A DNA stretch of 40,194 nucleotides from an uncultured Lentibacter sp. (lineage in GTDB: Bacteria; Pseudomonadota; Alphaproteobacteria; Rhodobacterales; Rhodobacteraceae), in contig NZ_CAKZKL010000044.1 of the NCBI RefSeq assembly GCF_937123735.1, positions 1 through 40,194 on the forward strand, given 5' to 3'. This document shows positions 23,015 to 32,271 of the stretch, piece by piece (the stretch's first letter is position 1; every line of letters starts with the position of its first letter). The notes under the pieces are model-generated. The model ran no database searches. It was given only the letters and a program-made list of their open reading frames with translations, and had not been told where the DNA came from. Position numbers and translations under genes: made by a program.

Positions 23015-24193
23015 ATGTTTCCCGAGCGGTTTTCGAACCTTCCGGCCTATGCGTTCCCGCGCCTGCGGGCGCTGTTGGATCATCATCCAGCAGGCGGTGA
23101 TACCGTGCATATGACCATTGGTGAGCCAAAGCACCCGTTTCCGGCTTGGGTCGGGGAGGAGCTGACGGCACATCTTGCGGGGTTTAACAAATATCCGCCC
23201 AATGATGGCAGCGAGCAGCTGCTGTCTGCCATTTCCGGCTGGCTCAAGCGCCGCTTCAACATCACCGTCGCCAGCGATACGCAGATCCTTGCGCTCAATG
23301 GCACTCGTGAAGGGCTCTACAACGCATGTATGGCGTTGGTGCCTGAAACAGTGTCCGGCGCGCGGCCCAATATCCTGATGCCCAATCCGTTTTATCAGGT
23401 CTATGCCGTGGCAGCGGCATCAGTTGGCGCGCGGTCCGTTTTTGCAAACGCCACCCGCGCCACCGGGTTCCTGCCCGATTTTGCCGGTTTGCCTACGGAT
23501 ATTCTCAAGAAAACAGCCGCGGCCTTTATTTGCTCGCCCTCCAATCCGCAGGGTGCTGTGGCCAGTCAGGCCTATTTGCGCGAGCTCATTGCACTGGCGG
23601 AAGAGTTTGATTTTCAAATTTTTTCTGATGAATGCTATTCCGAGATATACCGCAATGACCCACCTCCCAGTGCGCTTGCTGTGGCGGCGCAGATGGGGGC
23701 ACATCCCGAGCGGGTGGTGATTTTCCACTCGCTGTCCAAGCGCTCCAATCTCCCAGGTTTGCGGTCAGGGTTTGTGGCTGGCGGGCCGGAGAGTATCCGC
23801 CGCCTGAAACAGCTGCGCAACTATGCCGGCGCGCCGCTTCCCACGCCGCTTCAGGCGGTGGCAGCCCGCGCCTGGAGCGATGAGGCGCATGTTGTGCAAA
23901 ACCGGGCGCTCTATCAGGAAAAATACAAAATTGCCGATGACATCATGGCTGACTTTGAAGGCTACAAAGGCCCGGAAGGCGGCTTTTTTCTCTGGCTTCC
24001 GGTGGAAGACGGCGAGACGGCTGCGCTGCGGCTCTGGCGCGAAACAGGCGTGCGTGTCTTGCCCGGGGCTTACCTGAGCCGCGACACCGAAGGGCGCAAC
24101 CCCGGAAAAACATACATCAGGGTCGCCATGGTGGCCCCAAAAGAAGAAATGCAGCAAGGGCTTATCCGCCTGAAAAGCTGCTTGCAAAGCTGA
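23015..24193 (+). CDS. Class I/II aminotransferase, DapC-like
   Basis: A 392-residue PLP enzyme. The cofactor lysine is Lys242 in HSLSKRSNLPGLRSGF, a pattern shared with succinyldiaminopimelate aminotransferases (DapC). Others are the N-terminal IGEPKHPFPAWV, NKYPPNDGSEQLLSAI, NGTREGLY, the CSPSNPQGAV motif with the PLP-contacting Asn, and SDECYSEIY with the Asp under the pyridine nitrogen. If DapC, it belongs to lysine and peptidoglycan precursor synthesis; related enzymes use other dicarboxylic amino acids. ftsK starts 12 bases after its stop, suggesting joint transcription with a cell-division gene, an order I recall from other Rhodobacteraceae. Confidence 0.88.
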   Translation: MFPERFSNLPAYAFPRLRALLDHHPAGGDTVHMTIGEPKHPFPAWVGEELTAHLAGFNKYPPNDGSEQLLSAISGWLKRRFNITVASDTQILALNGTREGLYNACMALVPETVSGARPNILMPNPFYQVYAVAAASVGARSVFANATRATGFLPDFAGLPTDILKKTAAAFICSPSNPQGAVASQAYLRELIALAEEFDFQIFSDECYSEIYRNDPPPSALAVAAQMGAHPERVVIFHSLSKRSNLPGLRSGFVAGGPESIRRLKQLRNYAGAPLPTPLQAVAARAWSDEAHVVQNRALYQEKYKIADDIMADFEGYKGPEGGFFLWLPVEDGETAALRLWRETGVRVLPGAYLSRDTEGRNPGKTYIRVAMVAPKEEMQQGLIRLKSCLQS

Positions 24194-24205
24194 GGACGAG
24201 GCAAA

Positions 24206-27106
24206 ATGGCATATCAGACACGCGGGCGCGACCCGCTCCTTGATAGCAACATGGCAGAGGCCATTGAGAAACGCGGCAAGGAGCTGCTCGGCATTGCGCT
24301 GGTTGTGGCGGCGCTTGCGGCGGCGGCCATGTTCCTCTCCTACAATCCGAATGATCCGTCCTGGCTCTCCGCCACCGATGCCCCTGTGCAAAACTGGATG
24401 GGGAGTATCGGGGCAGCCATAGCGGCCCCGCTCTTCATGATCGTGGGTTGGGGTGGTTTTGGCATTGCCGTGGCGCTCCTGGCCTGGGGTGCGCGTTTTG
24501 CGCTGCACTTCGGAGCAGATCGCGCCGTCAGCCGGCTTGTTTTCGCACCGATCTGGCTGGCCATCCTCTCAATCTACGCCTCCACGCTGGTGCCGGGCGA
24601 AAGCTGGACACATTCTTTCGGCCTTGGCGGCTTGTTTGGCGATACGGTTCTTGGCAGCCTCTTGGGGCTTTTGCCGGTGGGAGCAAGCTTTGGCCTCAAG
24701 CTCTTGTCGCTTGTGCTGGGCGCTGTTGTGGTCAGTGTCGGGCTGTTTGTATTGGGCTTCACGCGCCCCGAGCTGCGTTACATCGCCCGGTTTTTGCTGA
24801 TTGGCACAATCATGACATATGCCACCGGGATGAAACTGCTTGGCAAGACAGCATCAGGCGCTGTCGCAGCCGCCCAGACCATGCAGGAACGCAACCGCCT
24901 ACGCCGCGACCAGCGTGCGCTGGCTCGCGCCGAAGCAGCAGAGCTGGTGGCCATGGAAGATGCGCAAAGCCTTGAAGTAGAGGCCTACCCCCAGCCTTCA
25001 TTTGCCCCCTACCAGACAGAGGCGGATCTTGTCTCGGCCAAGTCCGAGAAGACAGGGTTGCGTGCCTTGATGCCGAGTCTGATCCGGCGGGCTGAGGGGG
25101 TTCATGCCAGCCTGCCAGAGCCAGAGCTGGTCGAGTCTGAGCCGTGCTTCTCTTCAGAAGAGGCCGCACAGGCCCCCTCAGACGACCGCATCAAAGCCAA
25201 GATCGCAGATGTTATCAAATCCCGTGTGCGCCAGCGCCCTTCCGTGCAGGCTGCAACGGCCGCACCGCTGACAAAAGGGCGGGGGCATGGCCCCTTGCCT
25301 CTGGTGCTGGATGCGGCTCCCCAGCCCGGCCAGCGGGTCGAGCCGCCGCTGTCTGGCGCGAGCACTCAGGATCTGCCTGTGGAGCCGCCGCTCAGCGCAG
25401 CGCTTGACCGCGCGCAAGACGCGGTCCTGGAAGAGCCCCTGCCGCTTGAAGAAACACCAACGGCACAGGCTTTCAAAATTCCCTCAGCCGAGGCCAAGAA
25501 AGTGGTGCAGCATGTGCCCAAAAAGCCAGTGCAGCCCTCTGCGCGGGCAAAAGCCGAGGCCGAACCGGCATTTGCCTTTGACGACAGGCGGCCAGCCTAT
25601 GAGCTGCCTCCGCTCTCGCTGTTGTCCGATCCGATTCACATCGAGCGGCACCACCTTTCGGATGAGGCTTTGGAAGAAAACGCACGGATGCTTGAATCGG
25701 TGTTGGATGATTACGGCGTAAAAGGCGAGATCGTTTCGGTGCGCCCCGGCCCGGTTGTGACAATGTATGAGCTGGAGCCGGCGCCTGGCCTCAAAGCGTC
25801 TCGTGTGATCGGCCTTGCCGATGATATTGCCCGCTCCATGGCGGCGCTCTCAGCGCGTGTTTCCACGGTTCCGGGCCGCTCGGTCATCGGCATTGAGCTG
25901 CCCAACGACAACCGCGAGATGGTCGGCTTCCGCGAGATCCTGTCCGGCCGCGAATATGGCGATGGCAACCACAAGCTGCCATTGGCGCTTGGCAAGGACA
26001 TCGGCGGTGATCCCATTGTCGCCAACCTTGCCAAAATGCCCCACCTGCTTATTGCGGGCACAACGGGCTCGGGCAAATCTGTGGCCATCAACACCATGAT
26101 CCTTTCGCTGCTTTACAAGCTCACGCCCGAAGAGTGCCGCATGATCATGATTGACCCGAAGATGCTCGAACTCTCCGTCTATGACGGTATCCCGCACCTG
26201 CTTTCCCCGGTTGTGACCGACCCGAAGAAGGCCGTCGTCGCCCTGAAATGGACAGTCGGGGAGATGGAAGAGCGCTATCGCAAGATGTCAAAAATGGGCG
26301 TGCGCAACATCGACGGCTACAACTCCCGCGTGGCCGATGCCTTGGCCAAAGGCGAGACCTTCTCGCGCACCGTCCAGACCGGCTTTGACGATGACACAGG
26401 CGAACCGGTGTTTGAAACCGAAGAGATCGTGCCCGAGAAAATGCCATATATCGTCGTCATCGTCGATGAGATGGCCGACCTGATGATGGTCGCGGGCAAA
26501 GAGATCGAAGCCTGCATCCAGCGCCTCGCCCAGATGGCGCGTGCCTCGGGCATTCACATCATCATGGCCACGCAGCGCCCCTCTGTTGATGTGATCACCG
26601 GCACAATCAAGGCCAACTTCCCCACCCGGATCAGTTTCCAGGTGACCTCCAAGATCGACAGCCGGACCATTCTGGGCGAAATGGGGGCCGAGCAGCTTCT
26701 GGGCATGGGCGACATGCTCTACATGGCGGGCGGCGCCAAGATCACCCGCTGCCATGGCCCCTTTGTGTCGGATGAGGAAGTCGAAGAAATCGTCAACCAT
26801 CTCAAAGCCTACGGCCCGCCGGAATATGTGTCTGGTGTGGTGCAAGGCCCGCCGGATGACAATGCAGGCGATATCGACGCAGTGCTCGGCCTCGGCGGCA
26901 ACACCGATGGCGAAGATGCGCTCTACGATCAGGCGGTTGCCATTGTGATCAAAGATCGCAAGTGCTCCACCTCCTACATCCAGCGCAAACTCTCTGTTGG
27001 TTACAACAAGGCCGCCAAGCTTGTTGAGCAGATGGAGGAAGAAGGGCTGATCTCGGGGGCCAACCACGTTGGCAAACGCGAGATCCTTGTGCCTGAGCAA
27101 CATTGA
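24206..27106 (+). CDS. ftsK: DNA translocase FtsK
   Basis: A 966-residue division protein that pumps chromosomal DNA through the septum and activates XerCD at dif. There are four N-terminal membrane helices (about 30-205), then a long low-complexity linker rich in Ala, Pro and Glu (about 230-470), then the motor: Walker A GTTGSGKS at 618-625, Walker [15 protein letters not shown] near 750, and [20 protein letters not shown]. The C-terminal gamma winged helix ([28 protein letters not shown]) reads KOPS sequences. Length is a little above the shortest alphaproteobacterial forms. A terminator lies between it and lolA. Confidence 0.98.
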   Translation: MAYQTRGRDPLLDSNMAEAIEKRGKELLGIALVVAALAAAAMFLSYNPNDPSWLSATDAPVQNWMGSIGAAIAAPLFMIVGWGGFGIAVALLAWGARFALHFGADRAVSRLVFAPIWLAILSIYASTLVPGESWTHSFGLGGLFGDTVLGSLLGLLPVGASFGLKLLSLVLGAVVVSVGLFVLGFTRPELRYIARFLLIGTIMTYATGMKLLGKTASGAVAAAQTMQERNRLRRDQRALARAEAAELVAMEDAQSLEVEAYPQPSFAPYQTEADLVSAKSEKTGLRALMPSLIRRAEGVHASLPEPELVESEPCFSSEEAAQAPSDDRIKAKIADVIKSRVRQRPSVQAATAAPLTKGRGHGPLPLVLDAAPQPGQRVEPPLSGASTQDLPVEPPLSAALDRAQDAVLEEPLPLEETPTAQAFKIPSAEAKKVVQHVPKKPVQPSARAKAEAEPAFAFDDRRPAYELPPLSLLSDPIHIERHHLSDEALEENARMLESVLDDYGVKGEIVSVRPGPVVTMYELEPAPGLKASRVIGLADDIARSMAALSARVSTVPGRSVIGIELPNDNREMVGFREILSGREYGDGNHKLPLALGKDIGGDPIVANLAKMPHLLIAGTTGSGKSVAINTMILSLLYKLTPEECRMIMIDPKMLELSVYDGIPHLLSPVVTDPKKAVVALKWTVGEMEERYRKMSKMGVRNIDGYNSRVADALAKGETFSRTVQTGFDDDTGEPVFETEEIVPEKMPYIVVIVDEMADLMMVAGKEIEACIQRLAQMARASGIHIIMATQRPSVDVITGTIKANFPTRISFQVTSKIDSRTILGEMGAEQLLGMGDMLYMAGGAKITRCHGPFVSDEEVEEIVNHLKAYGPPEYVSGVVQGPPDDNAGDIDAVLGLGGNTDGEDALYDQAVAIVIKDRKCSTSYIQRKLSVGYNKAAKLVEQMEEEGLISGANHVGKREILVPEQH

Positions 27107-27136
27107 GGCCATAGGCGGCTTTCTGCGGATCAGAAG

Positions 27137-27174
27137 AAACACCGGCCTGTTATCGCTTAACAGCCGGTGTTTTT
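27137..27174 (+). terminator. Rho-independent terminator between ftsK and lolA
   Basis: AAACACCGG with CCGGTGTTT, and inside them CTGTTA with TAACAG around TCGCT, with one bulged C, followed by TTC. It lies 30 bases after the ftsK stop. An apparent in-frame ATG for a longer lolA falls within it, which speaks for the later start. Confidence 0.9.
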
Positions 27175-27223
27175 CTATTCTGAACGTCTATATTGGCAAG
27201 AACGATACAGCTTGAGGCTCTTC

Positions 27224-27835
27224 ATGATTTTACGGTTCACCCATTTACTGCTCGCGCCGGTTCTGGCGCTGGGTCTTCTGACAAGCCCCGCCATGGCGCA
27301 AAAGCTCTCGCTTGATAGCTTGTCGGCCTATTTCAACGGGTTGGTAACCGCCAAGAGCAGCTTCACGCAGGTCAATGATGATGGCACGCTGTCAACCGGC
27401 ACGCTTTACATCAAGCGCCCGGGCAAGATTCGGTTTGAGTATAACCCCCCGGAAGAAACACTGGTTCTGGCCAGCGCCAATACGGTTGCGATTTTTGATC
27501 CGAAGACAAATCAGGGGCCGCAGAGTTATCCGCTCAACAAAACACCGCTCTCGCTGATTTTGGCGCGCAAGGTTGATCTGGGCCGCGCCAGGATGGTGAC
27601 AGACCACAGCTATGATGGAACGGCCACGCTGCTCACGGCGCAGGACCCCAAGCACCCGGAATATGGCAGCATCCAGCTCAAATTCACAAGCAACCCCGTG
27701 GAGCTGCGCCAATGGGTGATCCGCAATGAAAGCGGCAGCAGCACCACCGTTGTGCTTGGCCCGCTGACAAAGGGCGAGGCCATGCCCAACACACTGTTTG
27801 ACATTGGCCTCAACACCGATCAGCGCGACAGATAG
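27224..27835 (+). CDS. lolA: Outer-membrane lipoprotein carrier LolA
   Basis: A 203-residue periplasmic protein with a signal peptide ending SPAMA-QKLSL. The mature part matches LolA: SFTQVNDDGTLSTGTLYIKRPGKIRFEYNPPEETLVLASANTVAIFDPK, then YPLNKTPLSLILA. LolA carries lipoproteins from LolCDE in the inner membrane to the outer membrane. The ATG at 27224 is chosen because GAGG lies upstream and the signal peptide starts there. It follows ftsK, as in many proteobacteria, but after a terminator, so it may have its own promoter in the 50 bases before it. Confidence 0.94.
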   Translation: MILRFTHLLLAPVLALGLLTSPAMAQKLSLDSLSAYFNGLVTAKSSFTQVNDDGTLSTGTLYIKRPGKIRFEYNPPEETLVLASANTVAIFDPKTNQGPQSYPLNKTPLSLILARKVDLGRARMVTDHSYDGTATLLTAQDPKHPEYGSIQLKFTSNPVELRQWVIRNESGSSTTVVLGPLTKGEAMPNTLFDIGLNTDQRDR

Positions 27836-27844
27836 CGCCGCGCC

Positions 27845-28435
27845 TCAGCGGAGCCGCCGGCAGCTCGCAAGCTGGGCTTTATACATATCTGCGCGCTGTC
27901 CAACCTCCCGGGAAACACGCATCAACCACGCTTTGTTGCGGTAAGTGCCGCGGGCAAACCCGCTGTGGCCCTCATGGTAAGCAAGATACTGGTTGCGCGC
28001 ATCATGCAGCGAGATCCCGTTCCGTTCGCGGCTGATGTTCATATAATAGCCCATGAAATCGCTCGCATCGCGGATATTGTTGCGCCGCGCCATGCGCTTG
28101 CCTTCCTTGCGCTGATACTCTTTCCAGGTGCCGTCCAGTGCTTGCGCATAACCGTAGGCGCTGGATTGTCGTCCGCGCGGAATCACACCCAAACTATAGC
28201 GAAACGGCGTGCGCGCATCGGATTTGAACTTACTTTCCTGATAAATGACGGCCATCTGCACATGAACAGGCACGCCGCGCCTGCGTTCGGTGGCTTTGAA
28301 AGCGCGGTAATATGTCGGGCGCTCTTTCAAAAGGGCACAGGCGTTGTCAAGGCTGCGCGGCGCGCTCGTCCCTCTCCCGTTGCCACAGGCTGCCAGAGTT
28401 GCCACAATCATAAAAGCGCAAAGGATTCTGCTCAT
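27845..28435 (-). CDS. Lytic transglycosylase (SLT) domain lipoprotein
   Basis: A 196-residue predicted lipoprotein: signal MSRILCAFMIVATLAAC with Cys17 as the lipidation site. The SLT fold is shown by VQMAVIYQESKFKSDAR with catalytic Glu67, SSAYGYAQALDGTWKEYQ (the usual GLMQ-like loop as YGYAQ) and the later NQYLAYHEGHSGFARGTY. It should cleave peptidoglycan glycan strands from a membrane-attached position. The ATG at 28435 has GAGGG upstream; a nine-residue extension is less likely. The gene is convergent with lolA, with stops only nine bases apart. Confidence 0.9.
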   Translation of the reverse strand: MSRILCAFMIVATLAACGNGRGTSAPRSLDNACALLKERPTYYRAFKATERRRGVPVHVQMAVIYQESKFKSDARTPFRYSLGVIPRGRQSSAYGYAQALDGTWKEYQRKEGKRMARRNNIRDASDFMGYYMNISRERNGISLHDARNQYLAYHEGHSGFARGTYRNKAWLMRVSREVGQRADMYKAQLASCRRLR

Positions 28436-28658
28436 TTGACCCTCGCTATTTGTTTCGGCCAACCTATCTCATCGCGGCCAAAACCCAAACAGAAAACAAC
28501 CCTGCAAGCGCTTTTCTGCCCGTTCTATGGCGTGGTTTGTGGCGTGGCTGCGCCAAACTGTTGGTCAGCGCCTCACAGAGTGTTTCCTGTGCGGGCCCTC
28601 GCAAAAATGGACAATACCCCATTGAAAGCGTTAAGCTGCTCGGGTAGGGGCTGAAGAC

Positions 28659-28988
28659 ATGATGATACGCAAACGTGCCAAATACCACCTCGGGCAAGTT
28701 GTCCGTCACAAGAAACACCCCTTTCGCGGGGTGGTCTTTGATGTTGATCCAGAGTTTTCCAATACAGAGGAATGGTATGAGGCCATCCCGGAAGACAGCC
28801 GCCCCCAAAAGGAGCAGCCCTTCTATCATCTTCTGGCCGAGAATGATCAGAGCTACTATGTCGCCTATGTCTCCGAGCAAAACCTTGTCGCCGACTACTC
28901 GGGCGAACCTGTCGATCACCCCGACATCCCCGATCTCTTCGGCCCCTTCCAGGACGGCCAATATCCGCTCCAGTTCCAGATGAACTAG
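28659..28988 (+). CDS. hspQ: Heat shock protein HspQ
   Basis: A 109-residue protein of the HspQ (YccV) family: AKYHLGQVVRHKKHPFRGVVFDVDPEFSNTEEWYEAIPEDSRPQKEQPFYHLLAENDQSYYVAYVSEQNLV is the conserved hemimethylated-DNA-binding-type fold. In E. coli HspQ assists Lon and degrades or regulates DnaA; in other species it is sigma-32 dependent. Two adjacent ATG codons (28659, 28662) could serve as start. CCCCATTG at 28617-28624 recalls a sigma-32 -10 element, but no good -35 was found, so heat control is not shown. Confidence 0.93.
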   Translation: MMIRKRAKYHLGQVVRHKKHPFRGVVFDVDPEFSNTEEWYEAIPEDSRPQKEQPFYHLLAENDQSYYVAYVSEQNLVADYSGEPVDHPDIPDLFGPFQDGQYPLQFQMN

Positions 28989-29011
28989 AACAGTAGGTTA
29001 GCGCCCGCCTG

Positions 29012-29092
29012 TCTTTTTCTTTCCCTAAATATCCTGGGGGCGCGGGGGCTAGCCCCCGCATTGGTCGGATTGCACGCAGTGCAATTCGAAAC
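29012..29092. repeat. Double-hairpin intergenic repeat, copy D
   Basis: GCGGGGGCTAGCCCCCGC, a perfect palindrome, lies at 29042-29059 and ATTGCAC-GCA-GTGCAAT at 29069-29085, followed by TCGA. The lead TCTTTTTCTTTCCCTAAATA resembles the lead of copy B. It separates the convergent hspQ and rhodanese genes. Confidence 0.78.
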
Positions 29093-29095
29093 AGG

Positions 29096-29476
29096 CTAGG
29101 CCAGAGGTCGCCCCTCTTCCTTCCAGAGCTTGAAGCCGCCGTCCATCTCGGCCACGTTTGTGGCGCCCATGTCCTGAAGCGTCTTCGTGGCCAAAGCCGA
29201 GCGCCACGCCCCGGCGCAAAACAGGATGATCTTCTTCTCCGTCGCAAAGGTCTCTTTGTGGTAGGGGCTGGCAGGGTCAAACCAGAATTCCAGCATCCCT
29301 CTGGGCGCATGAAGCGCTCCGGGAAAGCACCCCTCACGCTCCAGCTCGCGTGGATCGCGGATATCCACAACCAGGGCCTCGCCTGCCTCTGCCAGCCGCC
29401 AGACCTCGTCACGGCTCAGTGTTTCGATCTCGTCCTTGGCCCGCTGCACGAGCTCTTTCACAGGTGTTATCGTCAT
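29096..29476 (-). CDS. Rhodanese-like domain protein
   Basis: A 126-residue single rhodanese domain with the active-site loop CAGAWRSA, catalytic Cys87, and the upstream VVDIRDPRELEREGCFPGALHAPRG motif. Such proteins carry sulfane sulfur as a persulfide, moving it from thiosulfate or glutathione persulfide. It follows the gamma-glutamyltransferase gene with two bases between stop and start, so they form an operon. Joint action on glutathione, releasing cysteine and handling sulfur, is a reasonable inference. Confidence 0.92.
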   Translation of the reverse strand: MTITPVKELVQRAKDEIETLSRDEVWRLAEAGEALVVDIRDPRELEREGCFPGALHAPRGMLEFWFDPASPYHKETFATEKKIILFCAGAWRSALATKTLQDMGATNVAEMDGGFKLWKEEGRPLA

Positions 29477-29478
29477 GC

Positions 29479-31056
29479 TTAATACCCTAGTGCTGCGCCA
29501 TCTTTGCGCGGATCAGATGCGCCCTCAAGCACACCATCGTCTCTGATTCGAATGGCTTGCGCGCCGCCCAAAGGCCCCTCGGGCACAACAACCTTATGGC
29601 CCATATCGGCCAGCTCTGCGCGCACGGCCTCGCTGTAGGATTTCTCGACTTTCAAAATATCACCGTCGGCAAAGCAACGTGGCGCATCAATTGCGCTCTG
29701 CGCATCCATGCCAAAATCCTGCATATTGGTCACAAACCGAGCATGTCCACAGGGTTGATACGCCCCACCCATCACCCCGAAAGGCATGATCGCCCGATCC
29801 TTTTGGGCCAGCATCCCGGGAATGATTGTGTGCATGGGCCGCTTGCCTGCGCCATATGCGTTGGGATGATCTGGCGCGAGCGTAAAGCCTGCGCCACGGT
29901 TTTGTAGCAAAATGCCGAATTTTTCGCTGGCAATACCCGAGCCGAACCCATGGAAAATCGAATAGATGAAGCTCACGGCCATGCGGTCTTTGTCCACCAC
30001 CGTGATATAAACCGTGTCCTTGTGAACCGCCTCGCTCACAGGCGCAGCAGCGGCCATGGCACGTTTGGGATCAATCAAGGCAGCCAGTTTGCGGGCGGTT
30101 TCCATGCTCAGCATGTGCTCCAGCCGGGTGGTGCTGTCCGGGTCGGCAATAAAGCGGTTGCGCGCATCATATGCGAGCTTGGTGGCCTCTGCCTCAATAT
30201 GGGCGCGTTGTGCCCCGAAAGGCTCCATGGCGGCCAGATCAAACTGGCTCAGGATATTGAGCATCAGGTTCGCGGTGGCCCCTTGCCCGTTCGGCGGATG
30301 TTCCAACAAATCAACGCCCTTGTAATGGCTGCCGACAGGATCTGTGTAAAAGCTCTTGGCTTGCGCAAAATCGCTCATCTCGTGAACACCACCCTGCTCT
30401 TGCAGGGCGGCCACCATATCTTCGGCCACCTCACCTTCGTAAAAGCCTTTGCGTCCGTCTTTGGCGACGCGCCGCAAAGCGTCTGCCTGGGCGGGCGAGC
30501 GGAAAATCTGCCCAACGGTGCCGGGTTTTCCATCAATCAGGTAGTGGGTTTTTCCATGGCCACGCAGGGCTTTCGCGGCTTCGGGCCAATCAAAGGCAAC
30601 GCGGGGCGCCACCGGAACCCCTTCCTCGGCATATCGGATCGCTGGCGCGAGCAAGACATCCAGCCCGAGCTTGCCGTAGTCGTCCGAGAGGCGGCAAAAA
30701 CCGTCCATCGCAGTTGGAATGGTAACCGCCTCCGGGCCGTTGAGTGGAACTTCGGTCGCGCCCTGCGCCCGTAAGGCTTCAAGGTCTGCTGCCGCTGGGG
30801 CTGTGCCCGAGCCGTTCAGCGCCCGGATCATGCCGCCTTCGCGGTCTTGAAACAGCACAAAGCAGTCGCCTCCGATTCCGGTCATTTGTGGCTCGCAAAT
30901 CCCGAGCAAAACCGCGCCGGCAATCGCGGCGTCCATGGCGTTTCCGCCACGCTCCATGATGTCGACGGCCACTTTTGCCGCCAAAGGGTGCGACGTGGCA
31001 CAGACGCCATTGCTGGCCAGAACGGGCGAACGCCCTGGGAAATGAAAATCGCGCAT
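29479..31056 (-). CDS. ggt: Gamma-glutamyltransferase family protein
   Basis: A 525-residue Ntn-hydrolase. Self-processing is expected before Thr348 in HKDTVYITVVDKD, which becomes the nucleophile of the small subunit; GGDCFVLF and SGTAP in the first half and MGGAYQPCGHARFV in the second are also family marks. The ATG at 31056 has GGAG five bases upstream. Unlike periplasmic GGT of E. coli, no signal peptide is seen, so it probably acts in the cytoplasm on glutathione or another gamma-glutamyl compound. Cytoplasmic relatives include cephalosporin acylase-like and oxamate-type enzymes, so the substrate is open. It is followed at once by a rhodanese gene. Confidence 0.85.
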   Translation of the reverse strand: MRDFHFPGRSPVLASNGVCATSHPLAAKVAVDIMERGGNAMDAAIAGAVLLGICEPQMTGIGGDCFVLFQDREGGMIRALNGSGTAPAAADLEALRAQGATEVPLNGPEAVTIPTAMDGFCRLSDDYGKLGLDVLLAPAIRYAEEGVPVAPRVAFDWPEAAKALRGHGKTHYLIDGKPGTVGQIFRSPAQADALRRVAKDGRKGFYEGEVAEDMVAALQEQGGVHEMSDFAQAKSFYTDPVGSHYKGVDLLEHPPNGQGATANLMLNILSQFDLAAMEPFGAQRAHIEAEATKLAYDARNRFIADPDSTTRLEHMLSMETARKLAALIDPKRAMAAAAPVSEAVHKDTVYITVVDKDRMAVSFIYSIFHGFGSGIASEKFGILLQNRGAGFTLAPDHPNAYGAGKRPMHTIIPGMLAQKDRAIMPFGVMGGAYQPCGHARFVTNMQDFGMDAQSAIDAPRCFADGDILKVEKSYSEAVRAELADMGHKVVVPEGPLGGAQAIRIRDDGVLEGASDPRKDGAALGY

Positions 31057-31352
31057 AATTGCTCCACCCTGTTTTCGCGTTTCAAAAACACTATGCCCCG
31101 CGAGAGCAGTTGCCAATGCGGTTTTCACGGTGTCTCTGATCAAGGGGGGGGGAAGTGCCTCGACGCCGCGCACTGGGTGGGGGCTGTTAACACGCGACGC
31201 CGAGGGAAGCTATATGCAGCTACAAGACCTCTATGCCCCCAAATTCGGGCGAATCTTCGGGCCGAATAAGGCATTTTCAAGAAGGCAGCAGATTTTAGCT
31301 ATTTCGCCCACCCAGGGGCAGGGATGGGCTGGGTGCCGGGCCTGCCCACAGG
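31057..31352. other. Gap between ggt and the HATPase gene
   Basis: These 296 bases hold the ggt promoter side but no clear promoter or terminator. A plus-strand ATG at 31214 has GAGGG eight bases upstream, but the frame runs antisense into the HATPase gene and resembles nothing known. A short hairpin TTCGG...CCGAA lies at about 31243-31265. Confidence 0.4.
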
Positions 31353-31808
31353 TCAGGCCTGCCCTTCACAACAGATCGAAAACGCCAGTTCGTTGCGCCC
31401 GTCAGCGCGGCGGTAATCAAGGTCACAGGCCAGATTGCGCACCAGATACCAGCCAAAACCGCCCTCTGGCATGGCCTCCAACGGCCCGTCCATAGCGGGC
31501 AAACGGCCCTCTGGCAAAGCGCTGTTGGGCAGGGCGCCTCCCTCGTCAATCACCCGGAAGCGCAGCACATGAGCGGCCCGCTTCACAAGAATTTCAATCT
31601 CCCCCTGGCCGCCAGCGCCGTAAGCATGTTCCACGATGTTGTTCAAAACTTCCCCGAGCACAAGCTCGACAGAGCCGACATCATCCGCACTCAGCGCCAT
31701 TTCGCGCAGCCGGGTTGTCAGTGCACAAAGGGCATTGCGCACTTCAAGCTCGCCACTGGGAAACTTGAGGCACAAATCGGCTTGCCTTTGTAATGCATGG
31801 GGCTTCAT
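31353..31808 (-). CDS. RsbW-like anti-sigma factor ATPase domain
   Basis: A 151-residue single HATPase domain of the RsbW/SpoIIAB class. VELVLGEVLNNIVEHAYG is the N box that binds magnesium and ATP; VIDEGGALPNS is the G1 box; PEGGFGWYLVRNLACDLDYRR is the G2 box. Such kinases bind a partner or sigma factor and phosphorylate a STAS-domain antagonist on Ser. The ATG at 31808 is chosen as GGAG lies upstream. The STAS gene is directly upstream in the same direction, 20 bases away, so the pair forms a partner-switch module. No sigma factor, PP2C phosphatase or receiver protein lies adjacent. Confidence 0.88.
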   Translation of the reverse strand: MKPHALQRQADLCLKFPSGELEVRNALCALTTRLREMALSADDVGSVELVLGEVLNNIVEHAYGAGGQGEIEILVKRAAHVLRFRVIDEGGALPNSALPEGRLPAMDGPLEAMPEGGFGWYLVRNLACDLDYRRADGRNELAFSICCEGQA

Positions 31809-31828
31809 CTGCCCGCTCCTCACCGCAC

Positions 31829-32173
31829 TCAGCCCGCTTTGTAAAGCTTGGTCACATCATCCACGGTGTCGTGTATCGTAAATATGGAGTCCATGCGCGT
31901 GAGCCGAAACACCTTTGCGACGGTCGGTGTCAGTCCGGCCAGGTCAAGCCGCTTGGTGTTGCCCATCAGTTTCATCACCGCCACCACAGCGCCAAGCCCG
32001 CTTGAATCGATAAAGCCAACTTCGCTCAGATCAAGGATCACATGATTGGCACCGGCCTTCCCCGTGATCTCTCGAAGAGAATCCTTAAATTCCAGCGCGG
32101 CCACCGCGTCAATCCGTTCCGCCAGAACCTTCACAAAAAGAAGGTCGCTTGTCTTTGAACAGCTAAATTCCAT
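31829..32173 (-). CDS. STAS-domain anti-anti-sigma factor
   Basis: A 114-residue STAS protein of the RsbV/SpoIIAA type. The loop VGFIDSSGLGAVVAVMK holds the Ser that the partner kinase phosphorylates. Preceding strands (VILDLSE, FVKVLAERIDAVAALEFKDSL) match the family. Dephosphorylated, it would release the target from the HATPase protein encoded next. The start at 32173 has GGAG seven bases upstream; the frame extends 18 codons further but without ribosome site. It diverges from the thiolase gene. The controlled process cannot be read here; candidates are general stress response or gene-transfer-agent control, as known for Rsb modules in Rhodobacter. Confidence 0.88.
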   Translation of the reverse strand: MEFSCSKTSDLLFVKVLAERIDAVAALEFKDSLREITGKAGANHVILDLSEVGFIDSSGLGAVVAVMKLMGNTKRLDLAGLTPTVAKVFRLTRMDSIFTIHDTVDDVTKLYKAG

Positions 32174-32271
32174 CACAGTCTCCGCTACCGTAGAAATACG
32201 TCTCTGAAGACCAGCACTAGACGCCAAACCTTTCTATTCGGTATTCAAAGCCAAATTCAGGAGGTATCCAC

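Noticed and set aside
28617..28624. Sigma-32 promoter for hspQ
   Set aside because: CCCCATTG resembles a -10, but no CTTGAA-like -35 is found at a proper distance.
31214..31495. Small plus-strand frame with GAGGG before its ATG
   Set aside because: Half of it is antisense to the HATPase gene, its composition is shadow-like (Arg, Gln, Pro, Cys), and there is no family resemblance.
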